Assembly: GCA_963762205.1 (NCBI GenBank) | Contig: CAVXJZ010000002.1 | Span: 1-64,000 of the forward strand | Length of the DNA stretch: 64,000 bases | Reading direction: 5' to 3' | Source: VRUE01 sp963762205 | Lineage (GTDB): Bacteria > Actinomycetota > Thermoleophilia > Solirubrobacterales > 70-9 | Part shown: positions 38,033 to 50,466 of the stretch, piece after piece | Layout: each line of letters opens with the position of its first letter | Position numbering within the stretch: the stretch's first letter is position 1 | Made by a program: the position numbers and the translations under genes | Notes under the pieces: model-generated | What the model was told of the DNA's origin: nothing | The model's input: the letters and a program-made list of their open reading frames with translations, nothing else | The model's database searches: none

Positions 38033-39112
38033 TCAGGCGCCTTGCACCCCCGGTTGGGCGAGGTAGGCGTCGAGAGCGGTCAGGAATAGCTCCATGAGAG
38101 GCCACGGCGCCACGGTCACCCGGAGGGCGTCGGTGCCGTCGGGGTACTCACCCGCGAAGGGTCGCACGGCCACCCCATGCCCTCGGATGCCGAGGGCGTC
38201 CGCGCGTCCGTCGCCAGTCGGGGCGCGGAACATGATGAAGTTGGCCTGGGACGGCAGAGGCTCGAGGTGCCGCTCCGTGAGCGCCGACTCCATGCGCTCG
38301 CGGCAGGCGACGCAGTCGGCCACGGTTCGCGTCACCCACCCTTCCGTGTCGGCGAGCGCCGCGGCCCCGGCTTCCGCCGCGACCCTGTTGACCTTGTACG
38401 GACCGCGGGCCTTCTCCACCTCGAGGGTGGTCTCCGGCGTGCCCACCCCGTATGCGACACGGAGCCCGGCCAGACCGAAGGCCTTGGACAGCGTCCTGGA
38501 CACGAGCATACGTGGCCGTTCGGCCGCGCGCCGCGCGAAGGAGTCGCTCCCGAAGTCGACGTACGCCTCGTCGACGATGACGAGAGGGCCGTCCTCTCCC
38601 GCCGCAGCGAGAAGCGCATCCACCCACGCCGTGGGGGCGACGTGGCCGGTTGGGTTGTTGGGTCGACAGACGTAGACGAGAGCGGGACGATCCTCGAGGA
38701 GCCGCTCGGGATCGGCGAGCGCGTCCGCCCAGGGCACCCCCCTGGCGGTCATTCCGTTCATGCGGGCCCACGTGAGGCCCATGGGGAAGGTCGGAACCGC
38801 GACGGCGACGAAGTCGTCGGGCTCCCCGGCGCAGGCCCGGTAGGTGCAGTCCAGGATGTCGTTGGAGCCGCATCCGGTAGCGATGCACTCCTCGGGCACC
38901 CCCAGGTGAGTCGCCGCCGCCGCCCGCAGGTTATCCGCATAGAGGAACGGATAGCGGGCCAGTGCGTTGTCGTCGGCTCGGCGCACCGCCTCCAGGGCCG
39001 CAGGGTGCGCGCCCCAGTGATTGGTGTTGTCGCTCAGGTCGAGGGCCACCGGAGTGCGATCGAAGTGGTAGCGCTTCAGGGGCTGGTAGCCGGAACGGGG
39101 AAAGGGACTCAT
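38033..39112 (-). CDS. hisC: Histidinol-phosphate aminotransferase-like enzyme
   Basis: A 359-residue class I/II PLP aminotransferase in an intact frame. The start is ATG 39112 (MSPFPRSGYQPLKRYHFDRT). Motifs are LDLSDNTNHWGAHPAALEAV, ATGCGSNDILDCTYRACAG, LVYVCRPNNPTGHVAPTAWV, IVDEAYVDFG, the PLP lysine in SRTLSKAFGLAGLRVAY, and QANFIMFRAP near the end. Length and motifs fit HisC, but no other his gene is nearby. It could act on another aromatic or imidazole substrate, so the symbol is provisional. Confidence 0.75.
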   Translation of the reverse strand: MSPFPRSGYQPLKRYHFDRTPVALDLSDNTNHWGAHPAALEAVRRADDNALARYPFLYADNLRAAAATHLGVPEECIATGCGSNDILDCTYRACAGEPDDFVAVAVPTFPMGLTWARMNGMTARGVPWADALADPERLLEDRPALVYVCRPNNPTGHVAPTAWVDALLAAAGEDGPLVIVDEAYVDFGSDSFARRAAERPRMLVSRTLSKAFGLAGLRVAYGVGTPETTLEVEKARGPYKVNRVAAEAGAAALADTEGWVTRTVADCVACRERMESALTERHLEPLPSQANFIMFRAPTGDGRADALGIRGHGVAVRPFAGEYPDGTDALRVTVAPWPLMELFLTALDAYLAQPGVQGA

Positions 39113-39267
39113 TCGATGTCTCTCGAGTTGCGTCGGCGTGGGCTCCGGACGGCCAGAAGGCGTGCCGTCCCTCGCCCCGCGCAGTCGGTTGTCCGGGCTT
39201 GTCCCGGACGTGGCGCCTCCTGCCCGCAGGTAACTCTTGACGCCGCCGGGAGGCAAATATATAGATT

Positions 39268-39281
39268 GTCTTTATAAAGAC
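39268..39281 (+). promoter_or_regulatory. Palindromic operator upstream of padR
   Basis: gtctttataaagac is a perfect 14-bp palindrome ending 7 bases before the first padR ATG. It lies in an AT-rich island (aaatatatagattgtc) that also offers a -10-like tatata. The placement fits autorepression by the PadR protein. Confidence 0.6.
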
Positions 39282-39288
39282 CCTCTAC

Positions 39289-39636
39289 ATGACGACCATG
39301 ACACAACGAGCGAACCTGTCCAAGCAGTTGAACGAGCTTCTGATCCTGGCGCGGCTCCGGACCGGGCCGGCCCACGGGTACGAGATCGCTCTGGCCGTGG
39401 AGCGGGACAGCGGCGGTGCCTTCACGCTCCAGCACGGCACGCTCTATCCGATCCTCCATCGACTTGAGAAGGAGCGCCTCATCCGCGGGAGCTGGGAAGG
39501 CGGAGCGCGAAAGCGGAAGACCTACGAGCTCACGGCGAAGGGAGAGGCGTACCTCAAGGGCGAGACCCGGGAGGTGAAGAGCCTCTTCACGACGCTCATC
39601 CAGGTCCTGGAGGGACCCGCCCATGCCCTCGGCTGA
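39289..39636 (+). CDS. PadR-family transcriptional regulator
   Basis: 115 residues, intact. The winged-helix core is ELLILARLRTGPAHGYEIAL, then GAFTLQHGTLYPILHRLEKE and a wing LIRGSWEGGARKRKTYELTA. Either ATG 39289 or 39298 may be used. The stop overlaps the start of the next gene by 14 bases. It probably represses its own cluster (membrane protein plus two ExbB-like proteins) through the palindrome just upstream. Confidence 0.9.
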   Translation: MTTMTQRANLSKQLNELLILARLRTGPAHGYEIALAVERDSGGAFTLQHGTLYPILHRLEKERLIRGSWEGGARKRKTYELTAKGEAYLKGETREVKSLFTTLIQVLEGPAHALG

Positions 39637-40384
39637 GTCGGTCTTCCGGCAGTTGAACGAGCGGCTGGATCTGCCGGCGCGGCGTCGCGCCGTGCTGCTC
39701 AGGGAGCTCCGCTCCGACTTCGAGGACCTGGTGGCGACGCTGGTAGCGGAAGGGCTCATGCCCGAGGCCGCTCACCTCAAGGCCTTCCAGCTGTTGGCGC
39801 CCACCCCCGAGGACGCGGGGGACCTCAGCGGGCTGCACCGGACGCGCTACGCGCGTCTGGTGAGCGGCTTCCGCGCCGCCCGGGTCCAGGTGGCGGAGCG
39901 CGTCGGCATCGGTGCCATGGCGGCGCTGGCGGCGCTGGCGCCCCTTTTCGCCCTCGCAAGGAGCTCCAGCCTCCCCTTCGGCACGCTGACGGTGCTGGCT
40001 GTCGCCGCGACCCTGCTGCTGGCCAACCTGGCCTGGCACGCCTTCCGCATCGTCGTGCGCGACGACGCCGACGCCGACAGCCTGGCCTGGGCGGGGATGA
40101 TCCAGGCGGCACTCGTGGGACTCACCTTGTCCGCCGGCACGCTGGCGATGCTCGTGGACGCGGGCCGGACCCTCGCTTCCTGGGAGACGTCAGGGGGCGT
40201 AACCGTCCTCCGGATCGCGGCAACCATGACCCGGTGCGCCGAGACCGCGGCCCTCACCCTGGGCCTCACCATCCTGGGCGTCTTCGGCGCCCTCGCGCTG
40301 CTTCAGTGGCACCTGTCCGCACGAACCGTCGAGGAGGAGCTCCGCATACTCCTCTCACCCACCGTCAACCCCGATGAGGAGTGA
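39623..40384 (+). CDS. PadR-linked membrane protein
   Basis: 253 residues, intact. An N-terminal amphipathic region (FRQLNERLDLPARRRAVLLR) resembles the soluble part of permease-prefix proteins that follow PadR genes. Four membrane helices follow (GIGAMAALAALAPLFALARS, LTVLAVAATLLLANLAWHAF, AALVGLTLSAGTLAMLV, ALTLGLTILGVFGALALLQW). It ends TVEEELRILLSPTVNPDEE, a tail that is copied again before the second ExbB-like gene. Function is unknown. Confidence 0.75.
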   Translation: MPSAESVFRQLNERLDLPARRRAVLLRELRSDFEDLVATLVAEGLMPEAAHLKAFQLLAPTPEDAGDLSGLHRTRYARLVSGFRAARVQVAERVGIGAMAALAALAPLFALARSSSLPFGTLTVLAVAATLLLANLAWHAFRIVVRDDADADSLAWAGMIQAALVGLTLSAGTLAMLVDAGRTLASWETSGGVTVLRIAATMTRCAETAALTLGLTILGVFGALALLQWHLSARTVEEELRILLSPTVNPDEE

Positions 40385-40387
40385 CCG

Positions 40388-40771
40388 ATGTTCCACAATT
40401 TCTTCCCCGACATGGGCTACATCCGATACCCCATGTACGTGGCGACCCTCTTCATGTTGGTGCAGGTGGTGCGGGCAACCCTGCAGTTGAAGCAGTCCCC
40501 AGCGTCGCGCTCGTCCATCACGACGCACACCATCCTGGTCTGGGGCGTCCTGATCGCGCTCCTGGGCGTCCTCGGGACCGTGGTGGGAATGGCCGTGGCC
40601 GGGCAGATCATCGAACACGCGGGCGACATCGCGCCGGGGCTGGTAGCCGGCGGCATCAAGGTCGCCCTCTACTCGACGATCTTCGGCCTGCTGCTCCTGA
40701 CCTTCGCGGTGGTGGCCTGGCTGGTGCTGCAGACGCTCCAGCGGAGGGGCGAGCGGCAGACGGCGGGCTGA
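40388..40771 (+). CDS. ExbB/MotA-like small membrane protein 1
   Basis: 127 residues with three or four helices. The segment TILVWGVLIALLGVLGTVVG followed by VAGGIKVALYSTIFGLLLLT matches the MotA/TolQ/ExbB proton-channel core (the GxxGTVxGM turn and the later small-residue helix). The long cytoplasmic loop of ExbB is missing, so it is a minimal version. It starts 4 bases after the previous stop, behind gatgaggagtgacc. It is 65-70% similar to the next gene. No ExbD/MotB partner is seen. Confidence 0.72.
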   Translation: MFHNFFPDMGYIRYPMYVATLFMLVQVVRATLQLKQSPASRSSITTHTILVWGVLIALLGVLGTVVGMAVAGQIIEHAGDIAPGLVAGGIKVALYSTIFGLLLLTFAVVAWLVLQTLQRRGERQTAG

Positions 40772-40772
40772 T

Positions 40773-40832
40773 ACCGCCGAGGAGGAGTTCCGCGTGCTCC
40801 TCTCACCGACCTTCAACCCTCATCAGGAGTGA
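40773..40832 (+). pseudogene. Duplicated 3' end of the PadR-linked membrane gene
   Basis: These 60 bases read TAEEEFRVLLSPTFNPHQE and a stop, matching the upstream gene's last residues TVEEELRILLSPTVNPDEE. This is the scar of a tandem duplication of about 448 bases. That unit carried the end of the membrane gene together with the first ExbB-like gene. Confidence 0.85.
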
Positions 40833-40835
40833 ACG

Positions 40836-41231
40836 ATGTTCCCGCACTTCTTTCCCATGATGGGCGTCATCCGGTACCCCATGTACATCGCCACCGTGTT
40901 CATGCTGGGGGCGATCGCCCAGGCAGCCGTCGATCTGCGTCGGCCCGGCAAAGCGCGCTCCAGCGTGACCACCCACACCATCCTCATCTGGGGCTTCCTC
41001 AATGCCCTCCTGGGAGTCATCGGTACCGTGGTGGGTCTGGCCCTGGCCGGGGGGTCCGTCGAGCGCTACGGCGGGGTCGAGACCGGGCTGTTGGCCGGCG
41101 GCATCAAGGTGGCGCTTTATCCCACCATCTTCGGTCTGCTGCTCCTGACCTTCGCGGTGCTGGCCTGGTTGGTGCTCCAGGCGTGGCAACGTTCCGCACG
41201 AGGGGCCGGAGGCGGCGACGCCACGGCCTGA
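40836..41231 (+). CDS. ExbB/MotA-like small membrane protein 2
   Basis: 131 residues, a paralog of the preceding gene (MFPHFFPMMGVIRYPMYIAT against MFHNFFPDMGYIRYPMYVAT). It has the same TILIWGFLNALLGVIGTVVG and GLLAGGIKVALYPTIFGLLL core. It arose by tandem duplication. The two copies may form a hetero-oligomer. The frame is intact. Confidence 0.75.
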   Translation: MFPHFFPMMGVIRYPMYIATVFMLGAIAQAAVDLRRPGKARSSVTTHTILIWGFLNALLGVIGTVVGLALAGGSVERYGGVETGLLAGGIKVALYPTIFGLLLLTFAVLAWLVLQAWQRSARGAGGGDATA

Positions 41232-41281
41232 GGTGGGCACGCCGCGTTCTACCCGAAGGGTCGCTCGAGCTTGGCCGGGTC

Positions 41282-41676
41282 TCAGTTCTGGCAGGCCACC
41301 GTCCCGGCTGGGTGGCCGGCGTACCATTCGCCGCCGAGGCACCTCCGTAGTAGATGCCACACTGCCCTCCCGCAAACCCTGCGTGCGTGGCGGTGGCCGC
41401 CCAGCCGGTGCCGGTGGCTTCGTTGACCGTGATGGTGACCCCGGCGCTGACCGTGTAGTTCGTGAGGTCCGACACGTTCGCGGCGTACACCTGGTGCTCG
41501 GACTGATAGATCTCCTGCTGCGTCGCCAGGTTCTTGAGGTCGGACGTCACGGTCGCGATGAAGGATTTCTCTCTCACCCGCATGTACTTCGGGATGGCGA
41601 TGGCGGCCAGAAAGCCGAGGATCACGACGACGATGAGCATCTCGATGAGGGTGAAGCCGCGATCACGCAGGTCCAT
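41282..41676 (-). CDS. Type IV pilin-like protein (one frameshift)
   Basis: The ATG at 41676 has a strong RBS (aggaggctcc). The class III signal MDLRDRGFTLIEMLIVVVIL (cleavage before FTLIE) is followed by GFLAAIAIPKYMRVREKSF and the globular part SDLKNLATQQEIYQSEHQVY. A shift near 41306 is needed to reach the natural end TVACQN with a pairing cysteine for GQCGIYYGG. About 130 residues, a major or minor pilin. Assembly genes are not in the window. Confidence 0.88.
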
Positions 41677-41841
41677 GGAGCCTCCTGGGGGAAGGGCAGC
41701 GCATCCGGTGCCCCGGATCGAGCACACTAGGACGGTTGTCGACGAACGTGCAAGGTGAGCCTGCCTCGGGGATGAAGTGTGACCTGCCCGGATCCCCGCG
41801 TCCTCCTACCACTCCTTCCCTCGCGCGCTATCATCCACGGC

Positions 41842-44697
41842 ATGACGGACGAGCCCATCCGCATCCGCGGCGCGCGCCAGAACAACCTCAAGAACCTGGA
41901 CCTGGATCTTCCCCGGCGCCGGCTCACGGTGATCACCGGGCCCGTCGGGGTCGGGGAAGAGCTCCCTGGCCCTGGACACGCTCTTCGCCGAGGGGCAGCG
42001 CCGGTACGTGGAGTCGCTGTCCACCTACGCCAAGCAGTTTCTGGAGCGGATGGAGAAGCCGGACGGTGGACCGCGTGGACGGGATCTCGCCGGCGGTGGC
42101 CATCGAGCAGAAGAACCCCACCAAGACGAGCCGCTCCACGGTGGGCACCGCCACCGAGGTCTACGACTACCTGCGCCTCCTCTGGTCCCGGGTCGGGACG
42201 GACGCACTGTCCGGAGTGCGGACGGCACGTACGACCCGACACCGTGAGCGGTGCGGTGGACCGCACGCTGGCGCTTCCGGAGGGCACACGCGTCCAGGTC
42301 GCGTTTCCCCTTCCGCGGAGCGGCCAGGTCACCCACGGGCTGGTGGTGGAGAACCTGCGCTCCATGGGCTTCGTGCGGGTGCTCGTGGACGGCGAGGCGC
42401 TGGACCTCGGCGATCCCGCTGCCGACGATCCCGCCGAGCTCGGGGTGGACCTGGCCGGACGCGGCCGAGGTGCTGGTGGTGGTGGACCGCCTGAAGGTCG
42501 GCCCGGAGCTCGGGGACCGCCTGGCCGACTCGCTGGGCACGTGCTTCGCCGAGGGGAGGGGGAGGCGGTGGTGCTGGTGCGCGGACGGACCGCGGCGCGG
42601 CCGACCGGCTGCGCTTCACCGAGCGCTTCCGCTGTCCGGACCACCCCGACATCGCCTTCCTGGATCCCACGCCCCAGCTCTTCTCCTTCAACAACCCGTA
42701 CGGGACCTGTCCCCTGTGCACGGGGTTCGGCGCGACGCTCGGAGTACGACGAGACCTCATCATTCCCAACCCGCGGCGCTCCCTGGCCGACGGTGCGGTG
42801 GATCCCTGGGAGAAGCCCCGCTACCGGCGGGAGCGGGAGCAAGCTCCGGGCCTTCGCCAAGGACCGGAAGGTGTCGCTCTACACGCCGTGGGAGGAGCTG
42901 CCCGAGCAGTTCCGGGAGGCGGTGCTCTACGGCGACCAAGGGATTCAAGGGGTCGTCCCCTTCCTGGTCTCCAGGGAGCGGAAGCGGTACAAGCAGTACA
43001 TCCGCGTCTTCCTGCGCCAGTACCAGAGCCCGCGCACGTGCCGGGAGTGCGGCGGCGCCCGCATCCGCGCCGAGGCGCTCCGGGTGAAGGTGGGCGGGCG
43101 CACCATCGCCGAGGTCGGCGAGATGCCCCTGGAGGAGCTGCTGCCCGTGGGTGCGACGACCTGGAGCTCACCGGAGATGGAAGCGGCAGATCGCCGCCAC
43201 CATCCTGCGGGAGGCTGAGGCCCGGCTCTCCTTCCTGGTGGACGTGGGGCTGGGATACCTGACGCTGTCCCGACAGACGCGGACCCTCTCCGGGGGCGAG
43301 GCCCAGCGCATCAGCCTGGCCAACTCCCTGGGCTCCCAGCTGGTGGACACGCTCTACGTGCTGGACGAGCCCACCATCGGGCTCCACCCCCGGGACACGG
43401 GCGCGCTCCTCGACCTGCTGCTGCGCCTGCGGGCCGCCGGCAACACGGTGGTCGTGGTGGAGCACGATCGCGCAGGCCATCCTGCGCGGCGGACCACATC
43501 GTGGAGCTGGGCCCGGCTTCCGGAGAGCAGGGCGGGCGAGGTGGTGTTCGAAGGGCCTCCCGACGACCTCGCGGCTCGCGACACGGCCACGGGTCGCTAC
43601 CTGTCCGGGCGCTCCGCCGTGGACGCTCCCGGACGCAAGCGCCGTCGCGTGGACGGGCCGTCGCTCGTGCTCCGGGGCGCCCGTCAGCACAACCTCCACG
43701 GGCGTCGACATGGAGATCCCCCTGGGCACGCTCACCGTGGTCACGGGCGTCTCCGGCTCGGGCAAGACCACGCTGGTCCACGACGTGCTCTACCGCGCCG
43801 CGGAGCGGGAGCTGCGGTGGCGAGACCACCGCCAAGGAGCACCTGGGCGAGGCCGTGGGCGAGTACGACGCGCTGGAGGGCGCTCGCGCATCTGGACGCG
43901 CGTGGTGCTGGTGGACCAGTCGCCCATCGGGCGCACGCCGCGCTCGAACCCCGTGACCTACATCAAGGCGTGGGACGAGGTGCGGCGCATCCTGTCGCGA
44001 GCAGCCCGTGGCCCGGGAGCGCGGATACGGCGCGGGCCACTTCTCCTTCAACGTCGCGGGCGGGCGCTGCGAGGCGTGCAAGGGCGCCGGCCAGGTGGAG
44101 ATCGAGATGGTCTTCATGGCCGACGTCTACGTCCCCTGCGACGTGTGCGGCGGCACCCGCTACAAGCGCGAGCTCCTGGACGTGAAGTACCGGGGCAAGA
44201 ACGTCCACGAGCTCCTGCGAGCTCACCGTGGACGAGGCGATCCGCTTCTTCATCCGCGAGGCGAAGCTCGGGCAAGACGCTCTGGCAGCTCCAGCAGGTG
44301 GGCCTCGGCTATCTGCGCCTGGGCCAGCCCGCCACCACGCTGTCCGGCGGCGAGGCCCAGCGCCTCAAGATCGCCCGGGAGCTGGCGGGTGCCGCGGGCA
44401 CCAAGGGGCGGAAGCTCTACATCCTGGACGAGCCCACCACCGGGCTCTCGGGCGAGGACGTGAAGAAGCTCCTGGACGTGCTCGCCCGCCTGGTGGAGGC
44501 GGGCAACACGGTGCTGGTCATCGAGCACAACCTGGACGTCATGAAGGTGGCCGACTGGATCGTGGACCTGGGGCCGGGCGCGGGGCATCGGGGGGGTGAG
44601 GTGGTGGCCATGGGGCGCCCGGAGACGGTGGCCACCGTGCCCGAGAGCGCCACGGGACGATACCTGCGCGGGCGTGCTCGACATGGGCACGGCGTGA
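41842..44697 (+). CDS. uvrA: UvrA excinuclease subunit (frameshifted)
   Basis: Damage-recognition ATPase of nucleotide excision repair, about 950 residues. MTDEPIRIRGARQNNLKNLD, then the first Walker A (GPSGSGKSS once the extra g in ccc-g-tcgggg is removed), AIEQKNPTKTSRSTVGTATE, FSFNNPYGTCPLCTGFG zinc region, LSGGEAQRISLANSLGSQLV with LDEPTIGLHPRD, the second Walker A VVTGVSGSGKTTLVHDVLYR, zinc GGRCEACKGAGQVEIEMVFM, LSGGEAQRLKIARELAG and LDEPTTGLSGEDVKKLLDVL. The C-terminus is GVLDMGTA. About ten indels, mostly +1. It is a stand-alone gene. Confidence 0.93.
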
Positions 44698-44794
44698 GCG
44701 ATCACGTGCGTCGAAGGTATGGCAATGCCGTGCGCTTTGACCGATCATAGACACGATCGGTGACGTGCACGCCCCTTCGTCGAACATCAGCGCG

Positions 44795-46276
44795 ATGCGC
44801 ATCTGCCTGCTGACGGACCAGGAGCTGGACGCCGATCCGTTCCCCGACGACGACTGGCCCTGCGACCCGCGGCCCTTCTATCCGGAGGCGGAGTGGGACG
44901 TGCTCACCCTGGAGAAGGAATCCGCGGTGGCACAGATCCTCGAGGCGTCGCGACAGGGATACGACCTCTACTTCAACCTGTGCGACGGGGCCTGGGACGA
45001 GGGGCGTGTGGGGATCGAGGTCGTGCAGACGCTGGAGTGGCTCGACGTTCCGTTCACGGGCGCGACCAGCGAGTTCTACGAGCCGACGCGCGAGGCCATG
45101 AAGCGTGTATGCCGCGCATGGGACATCGACACGCCGGAGTACGTCACGGCGCGCACCGACGCGGACGTCGCTCCACGCGGAGCGCACCCTCCGCTTCCCC
45201 CTCTTCGTGAAGCACCCCAGCAGCTACGCCAGCAACGGCCTCACCGAGCACTCGCGGGTGGAGACGCCCGACGCAGCTGCGCGAGCGCGCCGGGGAGATG
45301 ATCCACCACTACGGCGCGGCGCTCATCGAGGAGTTCATCGAGGGGACCGAGTGCACGGTGCTGGTGGCGGAGAACCCCGACGATCCGGCGCACCCGACGA
45401 CGTACCAGCCCATTCAGTACCGCTTTCCCGAGGGCGAGTCCTTCAAGCACTACAACCTCAAGTGGGTCAACTACGACGGGCTCGAAGCCTTCCCCGTGGA
45501 GGACCCGGCGATGGACGCGCTCCTCCGTGAGGCCGCGTCCAGGTTCTTCCTGGGGATGCGCGGCGTCGAGCTACGGACGCTGCGACGTGAGGGTCGATGC
45601 CGACGGGCGGGCCTTCATGCTGGAGATCAATCCCAACTGCGGGCTCTACTATCCGCCGACGGATGCCGGGCAGCGCAGATCTGATCCTGCTCAACGATCC
45701 CGGCGGGACACGAGGGCTTCACCCGTCAGGTGGTGGCCGCCGGCGTTGAACCGGCACGCAGCGGCGTGCCCGGGGGTGGCGGGTGCTTCCGCGGCCAGGA
45801 GGCGACTACGGCATCTTCGCCACGCGGGCTTATCGCCGCGGGCGAGCGCGTCATCGCCTTCGAGGAGCAGCCGCACCACCTGGTCACCCTCTCCCAGGTG
45901 GAGGCGAGCTGGGACGAGCGACACAAGGAGTGGTTCGCGCGCTACGCGTGGCCCCTCACCGACGAGGTGTGGGTGACGTGGAGCGAGGATCCGGAGGCGT
46001 GGCGACCCCTGAACCACGCCTGTGAGCCTTCGGCCTGGCTGGAGGGGCTCGACGTGGTGGCTCGCCGGGCCATCGATGCCGGCGAGGAGATCACGCTGGA
46101 GTACGCCACCTTCTACGACGAGCGGATGCCCGCCTTCGCAGTGCTCGTGCGGCGCACCGGGGTGTCGCGGGACCGTGCAGGGATCCGACTGCCTCGAGGA
46201 CTTCGTGGACGCGTACGGGGACCACGTGTCGGACCACATCCGCCGCAAGCGCGCGGCCCGGAGCAGAGTCGGCTGA
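44795..46276 (+). CDS. ATP-grasp (D-Ala ligase-like) plus SET-domain protein (frameshifted)
   Basis: From ATG 44795 (MRICLLTDQELDADPFPDDD) the first 300 residues are an ATP-grasp ligase: FVKHPSSYASNGLTEHSRVE, ALIEEFIEGTECTVLVAENP, CDVRVDADGRAFMLEINPNC. A short linker leads into a SET methyltransferase domain: PGGDYGIFATRAYRRGERVI, WRPLNHACEPSAWLEG, VVARRAIDAGEEITLEYATF, with a post-SET CSCGAPGCRGTV. No stop separates the two once small indels are repaired. The likely functions are a peptide or amino-acid ligase and a protein-lysine methyltransferase in one chain; the substrate is unknown. An alternative start is GTG 44765. Confidence 0.75.
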
Positions 46277-47294
46277 CCGCGGCGCCCCCGGTCTCCATTC
46301 TCCTGCCGGTTCGCGATGGCGAGTCCCATCTCCAGGAGGCCATCGCTTCCCTGGAGGTCCAGACGGATCCGGACTTCGAGGTGCTCGCCGTGGACGACGG
46401 CTCCACCGACGCGACCCGGCGGGATTCTCGCGGATTGGGCCCGGCGCGACCCGCGGGTCAGCGTGCACGGCCAGCCTCCCGCCGGGCATCGTGTCGGCGC
46501 TGGAGCGGGCACGCGCCTCGGCACGGGGCAGATACCTGGCGCGCATGGATGCCGACGACGTGTGCGAGCCCGCCCGGCTGGAGCGCCAGCGCGATCTCAT
46601 GGAGTCCGACTCCTCGCTGGCCGTCTGCGGAACGGGTGTTCGCTACTTCCCCAGGGAGGCTGTGCGAGACGGGGCACGTCGCTATGAGGCCTGGCTGAAC
46701 GAGCCCCTGGGCCCCGGCGACGCTCGAGCGGGAGCTGTTCGTGGAGTGCCCCCTGGCGCACCCCACGTTCTTCCTGAACGCCGGCGCGGTGGAGGCCGCC
46801 GGAGGATACCGCGACGCGGGATGGCCGGAGGACTACGACCTCATCCTCCGCCTCTGGGAGTCCGGTGGCCACATGGCACGGATCCCGGAGGTGCTCCTGC
46901 ACTGGCGCGAGGGGGACCGGCGACTCCACCGGACCGATCCCGCCTACTCCCCCGACGCCTTCGTCCAGTGCAAGGTGCACTACCTGCGCCGCACGCTGTT
47001 GCGGGGCCGCGAGGGCGCCGTGATCTGGGGTGCGGGACCGGTGGGGAAGGCCTTCGCCAGGGCGCTGCTGGCGGCCGGAACGCAGGGTTCTCGCCTTCGT
47101 GGAGGTGGATCCCCGGAAGATCGGCCAGAGCGTCCACGGGGCGCCGGTGCTGGACACCGGGGCGCGGCCTCGCGTGTCGGGAACGCCCTTCACGTTGCGG
47201 CAGTGGGCCAACCCGGGGTCCGCTGCGCACCTCCGGGACCTCCTGCGGCGCCCAGGGGCTGCGGGAGCTCCGGGACTTCGTGAGCGTGGCGTAA
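46273..47294 (+). CDS. Family 2 glycosyltransferase with C-terminal Rossmann domain (frameshifted)
   Basis: The GT-A fold begins PPVSILLPVRDGESHLQEAI, with LAVDDGSTDATRRILADWAR, LARMDADDVCEPARLERQRD (DxD) and the acceptor region AGWPEDYDLILRLWESGGHM. After residue 240 it continues into GAVIWGAGPVGKAFARALLA, a nucleotide-binding Rossmann motif, and FVEVDPRKIGQSVHGAPVLD, as in CoA-binding-like sugar-modifying domains. It ends LRELRDFVSVA. The start overlaps the end of the SET-domain gene and no good start codon is visible, so 46273 is approximate. Four shifts. Confidence 0.78.
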
Positions 47295-47417
47295 AGGGTT
47301 ATTTTTCAATCTCCAAGGAGCGTCCCGGACGGCCCCGGCCGTTCGGGCGCTCGATGTGCTTCCCGGCGCGCGAGCCGAAGCGCCGGACCCTGCCCCGGGA
47401 CCGCCGAGAGGACGAGT

Positions 47418-47808
47418 TTGCGCCGAAGCCTGGCATTCATTTCCCTGGCCCTGATTCTGGTCGGCCTCGAGCTCTCCACCGAGGCCGTTTCCCTCACCTT
47501 CGACCGCCTTCGGGCCGGCGCCGGGGCGGTCCTGGCCGGGGTCGAATTCCAGATCTCCGCGTTCCGCTTCGAGGCCGGCGTCGTCGCCCTCGTCGTGGGT
47601 GCTGCGCTGGGAGTGGTGCTGGTGTGGTCCGCGCGCGCCAGTGTCGACGTGCGGGCGGTGGGGCACCTGTGTCCCGAACTGCGGGGGCAACACCCGACGG
47701 GTGAAGCGTGGTAAGCGCCACCGGCTTCTGGCCGCGCTCATGAGCGAGAGCATCGCCCGCCGTGAGTGCGAGGCCTGCGGTTGGGTGGGGCTGTCGGTCC
47801 AGGGCTGA
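47418..47808 (+). CDS. Small membrane protein with zinc ribbon (one frameshift)
   Basis: TTG start at 47418 behind gagaggacgag. Two hydrophobic segments (SLAFISLALILVGLELSTEA and AGVVALVVGAALGVVLVWSA) are followed, after a one-base shift near 47670, by a zinc ribbon: CVPNCGGNTRRVKRGKRHRL, then RRECEACGWVGLSVQG. The cysteine pairs suggest one zinc site facing the cytoplasm. No family is recognised. It lies 68 bases upstream of gyrA. Confidence 0.6.
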
Positions 47809-47876
47809 CATGCGCCGGTGCGACTGAATCCCGCGGGTCGACCGACGCGGGCGTAATCACCTGAGAAGGATTGAGT

Positions 47877-50462
<2,586 letters not shown>

Positions 50463-50466
<4 letters not shown>

